DNA from: Gnetum montanum
Taxonomy: Eukaryota; Streptophyta; Gnetopsida; Gnetales; Gnetaceae
Length of the DNA: 46,675 nt
Direction of reading: 5' to 3'
Assembly: GCA_015680685.1 (NCBI GenBank)
Contig: MNCI01004632.1
Coordinates: 90,822 to 137,496, forward strand
The translations under genes and the position numbers were made by a program. The notes below the pieces were generated by a model. That model worked only from the letters and a program-made list of their open reading frames with translations. It searched no databases and had not been told where the DNA came from. Positions 21,380-30,718 of the stretch are shown one piece after another (within the stretch, counting starts at the first letter, position 1; every line of letters begins with the position of its first letter).

Positions 21380-22203
21380 TTGAGAGTGTCCTACATCAGT
21401 CATGTCTGAAGGTATGCTATCAAGGCCCTCCTCCAAGCATTGGAGGATCTTAACCTATGATAGCCACATCCAGTCCTCCTAGCCGAAGTTAACATCCACA
21501 AGAATCTTGTCTTCATCCATGGTAGTCCATGCAATCAACTACATAGAAAAGGTGGCAAATGAAGCCTCCCCTAAGGGCATGACAATCTCCCTCTCCAGAG
21601 ACCCACTAACCACTATGTGATGAGCGAATATGTCAAAAGCCCAACCCTGACCAATAGCCTCAATGAACAACTCAAGGTGGCAAGCTTCGATGGACTCTTC
21701 TTTGAGTTACTATAGATATGCATCTCACTCATGCTTGTAGTGGCATTTTTTGTCCTTTTATGTGTGCCCCCACTTGCACACCTTAGCACTAAAGCTTTTC
21801 CACTCTTGTCCCTTTTGGATAAATAGATCCATTTGTAGCCTCTACTCGATGATCTCCCAAGTAGCCTCATTCTTGTCCTAGATAGTTGACTAGTACCTAG
21901 CATAATCAATCTCTATAGTCCACCAGGTACTGTCTCCCCATACTCGAGCTGACAAGAAATCATATCAAGACTAGAGGTCCTCGATCCTCATGTTCTGGCT
22001 TGCTATTGTCTATTAAAGCTCATGCACGCATTCTCACAAGTGCTAGTTCAAGTGCCTGTAGGTCCATAATGCTTTCACATAGGAAAGCATGTACTTGCTC
22101 ATCGCCTCGTACAGACAACGAGGTACTTGCTCCACTTCAGGAGGGTATTCAGGGATGACATCCACCTTAACCACCTAATTCAGATCCCAACAAAGCTTAG
22201 AAC
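21380..22203 (-). pseudogene. Penultimate exon of the antisense gene, unrecognised domain
   Basis: About 274 codons lie between acceptor TGCTAATAG and donor GTTAGATAT. The block has more than ten stops, again mostly TAG at Gln positions. It is rich in Trp, Lys and Glu, with WDKNEATWEII-like and QGWAFDIFAHHIVV segments, and a Cys/His cluster (CKWGHT..KKCHYKH) that could be a decayed zinc-binding site. It is followed by an intron and a short acidic last exon ending at 21202. I do not recognise the family. Confidence 0.5.
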
Positions 22204-22860
22204 CTATTAGCATGCAACAAGCAAATCAACATTAGCCATAGACTAAGCATAAAATCAATAAAGCAACATAAGCAAAAATAACATCATATGCATACTAAGC
22301 TTAGGATCTACTTGTTGTATGTGGTCCACCATGTCTTTAACAATGCCTTCCATGAAGGAAAATTTATCTGGCATCTCTGCCCATGTCTTCATGCGGTGGG
22401 CATGCACAGGTGGTGGATTGCTGACAAGAACATCCAAGGCTATAACCCAACATGATGCAATACGTAGCAACATCAAAATAGTCAAAGATGTAAGAAAAAA
22501 AGAGCAAAATTAATGACAACTTAAAGTGTTTATCTAACAAGCCCTTAGTTGTGAGTGTATAGGGATCTCCTAGCTACACACCATCAAAGAGGCTGGCAAA
22601 ATCACCCTCATCAGGGTGGAACAGCCCCCCTACATCAAATTGCAAAAAGGTTACTATGGCCTCATGTAGCTCCTCTCAGTGTGCCTCCTCCTTAGCTTGA
22701 GGAGGGGCCATCTCTACCGTTGTCACTACCATTGCTTCGACAGCCCTCTCACCTAAATCACAAACATAATAAGTTAGCATTATCATAGCATAACAGAAAA
22801 ACATAAAAATTATAAACATAAAAAATACATAAAACTAATGCATCTAGGATACATATTAAC

Positions 22861-23925
22861 CTACAACAATTGTCCACAAAGTGGGTATCTTGAGGTTGAT
22901 CTTCTTGGTGCCTACTTGTCCAACTGTAGGGGGAGCCTCCTCTACTAGGCGTGGCCTCTTGATTTTTGCCTTGGAAGGCCTCACCATTTCTACAATATAA
23001 TGGTTGGCCTTGTTCGCATCCCCAATAATAACTAGGGGACACTCACCTACACTGTCATGAGAATAATGTGACTATGACCTCCCTAGATGGCCTTTGGTCA
23101 TACCTAAGTATGACTCATCAATCCCCTTTGGGGGGTCCTACATGTGAATGGTTGTGAACAGGTGCCTAACCCAAGGCTTTGATAGCTACTCACAATCTTG
23201 CACTACCCACTGCCCACTATCTTGAACCACCAAAAATTCTACGAACCTTCGTAGATACGTTGCAAAAAACACAAAGTGCACATGAGACCTTGCCTGGAGG
23301 CTGTAGCGAAGTTTGGTGATCTTTGCTTGTAGTCCAGTGGCAAGGAAGGAGGCCTAGTTGAACATTGTGCCCTCTTCCAGTACCTCCCTCACCACCCATG
23401 CTTACTCCACCCTAAGGATCTTCTCCTAAAAGAGCAACTTCTGAAAGGCATGGGCATGAAAAAGAGGGTAGAGCTCCCAAACCTCAGGCACATGCACATC
23501 TCTAATCATGATGCCTCTGTGAGATCAAGTGGTTTCCAACCACTTCTCAATCTCTCCTTTGTAGTCCACCTATCTACTGGCCTTTTCAATGACCAACAAG
23601 CCCTCATAGGGGAGGCCAAAGAGGTTAGTAAAGAAAGCATTACTAAGATGCAAAACCATCCTCACTCTGTGCACACGAGTGACAAAGCAGCAAGCATCGT
23701 TGCTGGAGGAGTTTATATTGATGACCATTTGGACCACTAGAATGCTTGGGCTAAGGGCCAAAAAAAGTTCTATCAACTCAGCACGTGTGAGTTGGCTAGT
23801 CAATACCTCTGAGGCCTAATGGCATAACTAATGCTACGTCCCCTCTACATCACCATACTTCATGATGAGGGTGGCCTCACTGCAACCTGTGGTGACCACT
23901 GTCACCTCTCCTGAAGTAACTACAG
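22861..23925 (-). pseudogene. Large exon of the antisense gene, unrecognised domain
   Basis: It runs 355 codons from acceptor TATGTTACAG to donor GTTAATATG with no net frameshift. The first 293 codons hold eleven stops, nine of them TAG, one TGA and one TAA. All are explained by single C-to-T changes at CAG, CGA or CAA. The protein is mixed hydrophobic and basic. It has AELIELFLALSPSIL and HVHFVFFATYLRRFVEFLV segments, ending in a Lys/Arg-rich stretch (VRPSKAKIKRPR) that could be a nuclear signal. I do not recognise the family. The long frame free of indels argues that it was once a real exon. Confidence 0.6.
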
Positions 23926-24377
23926 CTGTAACATAGGCAAAACAATGTTAAAATCAAGCAAGGGCAAATCAACAAGTGCATGTGAGCAAGCACAAAAGAA
24001 AAACAACAAGTGCTTACACAGAAAAAATGGTGTGTGAGATGGAGATGGTGATGCAACTGCCTCCTTGAAGTTGGGCTCACCACTAGCCCACTCTTCATCA
24101 AGCCAATCATAGGTCCCGCATCATTCAAATGCCTTCGGGTACCAAGTAGGATAATTCTTTAGGTCCTCTCCCACCTACTTAATTATAGCCTCCCAAAAAT
24201 TTAGACTAGAGGACAACACCTCTAGGTTACTGTAGCTCAAAGCAAGAGCCTCTAGCTCATCATGGAGCCCCTAATCATCAACTTTGAATCTGGCATCAAG
24301 CGTGAGCAATCAGTAGTTAGCAAACTTATCATGGGCCAATAGCAAGAAACATAATGCAAAATCATAAGGGCACTTAC

Positions 24378-24829
24378 CCTTTAATGCAGTATACGGTTCC
24401 AGGTGGGTTCTAAAACAGAGCATGCACGCATAGAGCAACGAAGAGGGTGTTGCTCTTATTATAATAAGAGAACTCTTGCATTCCCCAGATTCTAGATAAG
24501 GAATGAATGCCCCTACGACCTCACCTCGAACCACCTGCCCTATCATCACTAGTCATGGGCTCATCGGACATGAACCTCAATATGTCTTGGTTGGCCCTGG
24601 GTAGCAATGTCTCAGTGATAGCACCCACACCCTCCACTACTAACTGTGACCACATAATCACACTGCAATGTTGTAAAAAGAATGCCAAGAAGTGGAATGC
24701 CCCAAGATGAAACCATACCACCCAACAACCCACCTTCATATCTGGTGCAGGCATCTTGGGCACAGGCTTGCTTATGTACAAAGAATGTCGACAAGCTCCA
24801 TGATGACTAAGATGGGCTTTAGTAACACT
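24378..24829 (-). pseudogene. Exon with FCP1/NIF-type (HAD) phosphatase similarity
   Basis: The exon begins after acceptor GCGATTGCAG and ends at donor GTAAGT. Its reading passes through a KPILVIMEL block (position of the DxD-containing first strand of HAD phosphatases) and, after a frameshift, a WFHLGAFHFLAFFLQHCSVIMWS block. That block matches the family pattern R-P-x3-F-L-x-F-C...V-x-V-W-S-S. After that come a RIWGMQEFSYYNKSNTLFV block and an NPPGT block, which match the family's V-W...Y...N-T-L-x-(V/I)-D-D...N-P-P. The catalytic Asp pairs are not preserved: IMEL replaces the first motif and ALCVHA the DD motif. In plants such proteins dephosphorylate RNA polymerase II CTD or related targets. 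This copy cannot be active. Confidence 0.6.
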
Positions 24830-25375
24830 CTGCAATCGCAAGGCAATAAATGTAGCGTTAGTATACAATAGATGCATTTTGGCAAAAATACATTAATTTA
24901 CACTAGCAAAAATCAACATGAAATAGCATAACTTAGAAAAAACATCCTAGGGCGCCCTGGGCCCCATGGGTATAGGATGTTAACATACACATTTGCTACG
25001 CCTGGTACTCACTAGCATAAAGCATGTTTCTGTAGTGTTAGCATTTTTTTTTTGCATGTGGGCACATCTAGCATTACAATTTGCACATTCAACAATTTCA
25101 CATTAGCATCTTGCATTTTCAGGTTTAATGCTCTAGTATAGAATTTTTGAAAATTTTTCTAACTCTAGGCTACCTTTGGGAGCATAGTCCAAAGATTCAA
25201 ATTTTTTTCTAACTTTAGAACCACCGACTATGCTTTGACTACTACATAGTTTGGTCCCAAACAAGAGAGCAAAAAATCTAATTACTAGCTATGCTCCTAG
25301 GAAGCATAACCCTAAAAATTTAAAAATTTCAAAAGAAAAATTTTAATTACTGGCTATGCTCCCAAGGATGGGACC
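24830..25375. other. Non-coding stretch upstream of the antisense gene; possible Tat U3
   Basis: I see no gene. From about 25140 the sequence shows AATTTTTCTAAC spacers and palindromic GCTATGCTCC/GGAGCATAGTC cores (25170-25370), similar in style to the array at 14841-15680. This suggests the start of a right-hand Tat LTR that was cut short where the element 4 LTR remnant begins at about 25376. Confidence 0.4.
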
Positions 25376-25451
25376 TCATTGAAGGGGCAACACCACATAA
25401 ATGGGACCTTGTCAATGGGGGCCTGTCAACATGACACTTTGACACTCATCA
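25376..25451 (-). repeat. Remnant of the 5' LTR of element 4 (U3 start)
   Basis: About 75 bp end in GACACTTTGACACTCATCA, identical in its last part to the 3' LTR end at 7332. They carry the same GGCC/GTCAATGGGG-type minisatellite. LINE sequence begins immediately after, at 25452. This marks the right border of element 4. Confidence 0.7.
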
Positions 25452-25972
25452 ACGATCTTGCAAATCCTCAAGAATTGCTTTAGAGAATTTGTCTTGACTT
25501 GAAATATGAAAACTATAAGTGTATGTAATGAATTGACACAAGACTTCTACTTCTAAGAGTAACAAATCACATTTACATAATAACATTGAGTAAGGTGTTT
25601 GTATATTTACCTTTAACTCATTAAGAAGAAAATCTGTTTGTCCTATTTCAATATAATTTCCAAAGTTTAGCTTTAAATCCTTGCACTAGTTGTCAAAAGT
25701 ATGCAGAGCCTTGAAACCTCCTCCTATTTTTTCTCTAATGCACTTTCTCTACATGTAATTGTTCATATAAATGAGATCCAAATACTTAAAAGAATCTAAT
25801 ATTTGTATATTAGTACCTTCAAAATGGAACTTATAATAGTTATTTCTAATATAGATCATCAATTTGGTTTCATCTACATTCACATGAATACTAGATGAAC
25901 AACAATAATTTTCTAAAATTTGCAACATATTATGCATATTTTTTGTAGTAGTGGAGGCTAAGACAACATCAT
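25452..25972 (-). pseudogene. RTE-like LINE, RT C-terminal half
   Basis: The minus-strand frame (about 26006-25749 and beyond) shows the second half of a LINE reverse transcriptase. It has a NDVVLAS block (position of the catalytic Y-x-D-D), then ENYCCSSSIHVNVDETKLM (the G-L-x-V-N...K-T-K pattern), then FHFEGTNIQILDSFKYLDL (the Y-L-G motif). The post-RT linker continues to 25452. The catalytic box is cut by element 2: its first residues lie at 41521 and the rest here. The second catalytic position reads Asn-Asp, so it is inactive regardless. The target copy ATCAT is at 25968-25972. Confidence 0.85.
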
Positions 25973-26857
25973 TGATGAGCAATGGAGCAATCCAATACCC
26001 AACCATACAAGTTACAAATGTTCACACGTAACCCAATCGTAATCCATGGATGGTCAATGTTGATATGCTAGTAATTGAATTAAGCTCACAATTGTTGTCT
26101 TCCCACTTCAAGCTAGTAAAGTCTAAGTGTATAGTTTAGCTTGTATTGAGACATATGATAAGTGATGTTGATCGACCACTAATGCTCTTAGTCGTAAACA
26201 TGGTGAAAAATATTGAAGTCTAAGTAGCTAAGAAGATAATAATCTATTCTAGCCTATTGCAATGAATAATCATTCCTGATTTACTAGACATGTCTTGGGC
26301 TCATGTAATCATCATTGGGATTACCAAGTATCACATTACTGGGCGAACCAAGTGATAATAGTACTAGGATTACTAAATGATAACACTTACCACTCGAAGT
26401 CATTCATATCCATTTTGCTTACTATTAACAAGTAAAAATAAAGTGCTTGGGGAAAGTAAGGTATTGAGCTAGTAAAGTAGTAAACATTATGCTAAGTGAA
26501 AACAGTAAACTAAGAGAATGCTACAATGGTGGGAAATAGCTCGATCTTTATTTCCATTCACAACCTATGCCTAAGTACCAACTATTCAAACAAAGATTCC
26601 ATTCACTATGACACACCACATTGTGGGCATTCATTGTCACTAAGTCTAAGCTACGAAATCAAACTATAAGAGTCTAGTTACCATGTGAATGAAAATTATG
26701 TGGATTGTGCACCCAAGTGTCATATTTATAGGAATGCTCACATCCTAAGACATTGTATCAACGATGACACATCATATGTCGTGACATCATATGAATGACA
26801 TTGTTGGTACGATGTCATTGTGACAATGTTGTTTTGTATGAATAGTTGACTTTATCA
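25973..26857 (-). repeat. 3' LTR of element 2
   Basis: It matches 40606-41515 along its length: same start TGATGA followed by a TAATCC-like phrase, same middle, same end TTGACTTTATCA. The U3 repeat is GACATC/GTTG-based (26745-26830). A TATA box on the minus strand is near 26728-26735. The polypurine tract lies at 26858-26875 (minus strand: CATGGGGGTA). Confidence 0.9.
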
Positions 26858-27057
26858 TACCCCCATGATTGACTGGAAACTCATCCTTGATTTAAAATAA
26901 AATGAGAATAGAATCCCTTACAAAATTAGGAGTTAGATTCGACAAAACATGACAAACTACCATTTACATGACTTTGAATGCTATAGTGGTGTTTGTACAA
27001 AATTGACACAATTTTATGACAAAACAAACAACAAAAATGGAAGTGACTCGATGTAGG

Positions 27058-28995
27058 TCAAGTTCTCGGGAATGGTGGCTCCTCCATCAATTGCTTCCCT
27101 TTATCATCAAGCTTCTTAAATTGATATCTATTTAGTAGCACTTGAAGATTTTCCTCCTTAATTCTGGGATCGTGTATTATCCATTCTTGTTGGGAAACAT
27201 GTGATAGGGCCAATACATCCCATGGACATGGTAGCTATGGGAACATTTGATTTTCTTTAACATACCATGCTACAAACTGTTGTCTTTCCTCTTTGAATGC
27301 TCTAGCCATTTTCCGTAGTTCTTGATAATTTGACATTCTCCTAGCTAGGTTAGCTACAACATCTTTCTAGCCCTAATAGCTAGCCTTAACCACTTCTAGT
27401 TCTAAGTTTTTGCCCTAATTTGTAGACTTCATTCTTAGCATGCTCCACCATGGTATTTGTCATGACCAACTTTTTTTTGGTGGCTATCAAATCAGATTGA
27501 ATTGCAGTGATATCACTTAGGATATCAAAGAGATTTTGCATAACTTGCCTGGTCTACAGTAGTCTGTCAAGTACATCTTCATGATCAACATAAATCATTA
27601 AGGAATTAGAAAGCATTTAAGTGTCTCTTACTCTTGAAAGATTACTTGGTGACACAACAAGGATGTTAGAAGACTTCTTAATGTGATTAGTGATCACTTT
27701 TGTGACTCCCACTACATCCTAATGCTACATTACCACTACTATGGCTCCATCTTCCATTTCTAACATCACTTGGAATAATGTAGCATTCCTAGAAATCTAC
27801 TATGACCAATCCCCTCCTTCTAATTACAATGATATTTGCCCGCTAGCAGGATCTATTGAGATGGTGGGCCTAATTTCATTGTCTATCACCTTATAAAGAT
27901 TAGTCCCCTCATGTGTTCCCTAGCTCATAATATCTACAATTTTTTTGCGGATGAATCATTGATGGCCTATAATCCTATGGCAGTCATGGTGGAAGTGGTT
28001 GTTGTTGTTGTTGGCTACTAGGTCTTGCTTGTTGCTACTATCTAGTGGCTTGAATGGTGTCATCAAGAGTTGAGCTAGTTTCTCCCTTAATGCCTACCTA
28101 TTTCTCCAATTAATCTTTCTTCAACATCATGGTTTTTGACATTTCAGCATATGATGCATTTGGAGCCTTTCTCAAAACATCATTAGTGTAACCCAAAATA
28201 CCTACTTGCTTGAATAGGGAGGGGAATGATAGTGTAGGCTTCCCCACCTTCTTTTCTTTAAACCACCTTTGTATTTCAAGGAAGTACAAATGGACAATTT
28301 TTGCATTGAATTTCCCCATCAGAATGGCACTTCCTCTAGTTGCATAAGTAGATATTCTATTGAGTCTCTTAGTTGGGAACAAGTGGTAGGTACCAATCTT
28401 ACTATATTCCTTGTCTTTCTTTGCCATAGGCTCTATGTAGGCACAATCTCTTCATATCAATGTCAAACCTTGTTGATGTATGTGTAACATTAGCCCCTAC
28501 GTTTGGAAAATTAAGGGCTTTGGCTATCACCTCCATTGAGTATGATACAAAAATTCCCTCTCTATCTTCATTGTTGCATCATCTTGTTTATTCTTCGAAA
28601 ATTCGAGGGTCTCTCCTAAGTACCAGTATCCACTCATTGTCAAGGTGGGCCACAAGGAAGATTATTAGAGTTGGGTCTTGATAGCATTTGGGGCAAACTC
28701 CATCAATGGACCAAAATTAAGTTCCACAATAATTGTGGACATGATAGACTTCTTTTCAATGGCTTGGAGGCATTTAGGTGACAATGTAGGTGCTATCCTT
28801 GCTCTAGTACTTGTGGTGCCTCAACCTCTGCTTGGGCAAACTGCTTGGTAGTGGGTAATTGTTGATGGATGATAAAGAACTGAGCTTCCTACTCCACTAG
28901 TGGAGTTTGTCCTCCAATACGGCCTCTTCCTCATTTGACTTCTTGTTGTGAGGGCCCTCCTTTTGGTATCCGTTTTGGAATGTTCCCACTTGGTT
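27058..28995 (-). pseudogene. ORF X (element 2), heavily broken
   Basis: The C-terminal portion reads well: a KASYQGQKD-like block, EERQQFVAWYVKENQMFP, PCPWDV and a DKGKQLMEEPPFP end at TGA 27058, matching ORF X of element 3. Upstream, 28427-28110 gives a KIGTYHLFPTKRLNRISTYATRG block, near-identical in element 3 at 32880-32830. The N-terminal globular domain is recognisable around 28680-28480 (VIAKALNFPNVG, compare ISKVLNLPNIG). There are multiple frameshifts and stops. It lies between integrase and the 3' LTR, the position of the Athila env-like ORF. Confidence 0.78.
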
Positions 28996-29560
28996 TTTCA
29001 CTTTTCTATCTAAGCATAATGATGAAAAGTTTATTCTTATGTTTATTAGGAAAATAATATCATTACAACCATGGTAAGAACCTCTTACTATTGCAATGAG
29101 TGGATGGATGTTGTCGTCACATTATACAAATAATCAGTGACTTGATATTATAGAGAAATGTTCACCTAATTGGACTACAGCTTGCCTTATTCTTAGTGTT
29201 TTATTAATAATTCACAAACATATGTACAAGTAAAATGAAAACAAGGTATGAAAAATTGTAAAAGATAATAAGAATGGAAAATAATGAAAAATCATCAAAG
29301 AATTGGAAAAAGTTAAAGAATTAAGAAATTAGCAAAAAGCTGAAAATTATAAAAGAATGGAAAAAAATGTATCAAGAAAATAGAAAAGTAAAAAATATGA
29401 AAGAAAACTCAATAAGGTACCTACATGTCCCATTAGACACCCCCATGACTAGGGTCAAGATCAGTCAATCAAAATAATAAATAAGTTGAGGACATTTGGA
29501 CAAGTTGGTTGGAATCTTTAGTGGAATTGGGATATTGGTGAAATGGTTTAACCTACTAGA
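28996..29560 (-). other. Spacer between integrase and ORF X in element 2
   Basis: No protein is seen. It contains a long A-rich tract on the plus strand (29220-29400), so T-rich on the sense strand, like the spacers at 61-180 and 35040-35165. Its position after integrase identifies the spacer of elements 1 and 3 as the same region. Confidence 0.6.
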
Positions 29561-30348
29561 TATTGACTATTATAAGCTTATGTGGGTTGGATGGGTGATG
29601 AATATGCATGGCACCTAAAGGGTAAGTGGCTTGAACAATATAGGGTCTCTCCCAAAGTGTTTGAAACTTAGTCTTTCATTGAACCTCAGTGGGGCCATAG
29701 TAGAGGACCCTGTTGCCTAGCTATATTAACACTTGCCTAACCCAAGCATCATGCCTCTATCTATAGTAGAGCTTATTGATCTCATTGCTCATGAGTGCTA
29801 CTAACCTATTCTCTTCTAATAGATTGAGATTCATTAGGTACTCTTGTTGGGCAAAGCTAAAGTTTAGGTCAAGTTGGCTGGCAGAAGCTAGAGTTTGAAG
29901 CTCTACCTAAATTGGTAATGTAGGTAGCTTACCACATACTAGCTCATAGGGTGAATAACTGATAGGTAATTTCCAAGTTGTTCTATAAGCCCATAGAGTA
30001 TTATTCAACTTAGTGCTCCAATCCTTCCTAAATTTACTAACTATCATAGTCAATATTATAGTGATCTCATGGTTAGTCACTTTAGCTTGACCATTAGCTT
30101 AGGGATGATATGGTGTGGTCAACTTATGGTTGACCCCAAGCTATTGCATGATCTTTTTGAAAGTAGAACTAGTGAAGTGAGTTCCATTATCAAAGATGAG
30201 CATTCATGGCACTCCAAACTGGTTCACCACATGTTGCTGAAAAAACTTGGTAGCTATTTTTACTGTACAATCTTTTACTACTACTACCGTTGCCCACTTG
30301 GTGTAGTAATCCATGGTTACAATTATATAGGCTTTCCCATTTGGTGTA
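29560..30348 (-). pseudogene. Integrase core and C-terminus of element 2
   Basis: Minus-strand reading begins at a GKAYIIVTMDYYTKW block, the first strands of the Ty3/Gypsy integrase core. It continues through FGVP...IFDNGTHF (second catalytic Asp), PYHP.ANGQAKVTN (Glu position reads Lys), LWAYRTT and SPYELVCGK, then the C-terminal region with a GNRVL..WE.PYIV-like stretch. The N-terminal zinc finger and first catalytic Asp are missing: the reading starts exactly where the LTR of element 3 ends (30349). It is inactive. Confidence 0.85.
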
Positions 30349-30563
30349 GGATGCCGTACAATTACAATCACCACACTGTGGGAATACACTGGAAAATAAT
30401 TCTATCTCTGGAGGGGTAAAACTGCCAAAGTTTCGCTAAGGGACTAAAAACTAGATGCCTAAACTCATCTATCCACCTCTTATTTATAGATGAGGAGATA
30501 GGCTGCAATATCGCGTATGCGATATCGTGGTCGCCCCAAATGATGACTCATCATACCCCCACG
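30349..30563 (-). repeat. Truncated 3' LTR of element 3
   Basis: It matches 37679-37909 of the 5' LTR nearly base for base: GGATGCCGTACAATTACAAT start, CTCTTATTTATAG TATA region, GCGATATCG palindromes and GACTCATCA end at 30563. About 384 bp or more of R-U5 are missing. The polypurine tract TACCCCCACGAC (plus strand) follows at 30564-30575. Confidence 0.9.
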
Positions 30564-30718
30564 ACTAAATGAAAACTCATCCTCGAGTTACAGTGATTAC
30601 ACAGTGGATAGGTATGGGATTATTAGATGGGGAAAATGGGATTATGCCGTAGTGTGAAATGAAAACAAAACAAAGACACAACACATAGAATGTGCTACAA
30701 CTACAAAAATTTTGGAAC

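Larger units (their letters stand above)
21202..24829 (-). pseudogene. Decayed multi-exon antisense gene with an FCP1/NIF-like phosphatase exon
   Basis: On the minus strand at least seven exon-like blocks can be followed in order, with plausible splice sites. They are 24829-24378, 24289-24018, 23925-22861, 22752-22539 (end tentative), 22420-22296, 22203-21380 and 21279-21202 (ending in TAA). Introns are short (about 80-110 bp) to medium and T-rich, with donors such as GTAAGT, GTATGC and GTTAGA and acceptors such as TTGCAG, TTACAG and TTGACAG. Blocks stay open apart from C-to-T stops. The first block resembles the FCP1/NIF phosphatase fold, and I recognise none of the others. It lies antisense to gag-protease, between the Tat 3' array and LTR-like sequence. 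It may be a captured host gene or an element-borne antisense gene. An upstream first exon with the start codon was not found. Confidence 0.65.
6371..25451 (-). mobile_element. Element 4: Athila-like retrotransposon containing Tat material
   Basis: On the minus strand the 3' LTR is at 6371-7332, with ORF X at 7546-8964. At the far end about 75 bp of the 5' LTR U3 survive (25376-25451). That piece shares the phrase ACACTTTGACACTCATCA with the end at 7332. Gag, pol and the rest of the 5' LTR are not seen. The interval 9000-25375 holds plus-strand Tat sequence instead, inserted with loss of element 4 DNA. Both outer flanks read as the same LINE, so the element inserted into that LINE. The right target copy should be ACGAT (25452-25456). 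The left copy cannot be checked because of the N at 6370. Confidence 0.65.

Noticed and set aside
24507-24710. Plus-strand frames opposite the phosphatase-like exon
   Set aside because: The minus-strand reading shows ordered family motifs and splice sites; the plus-strand frame is its shadow.
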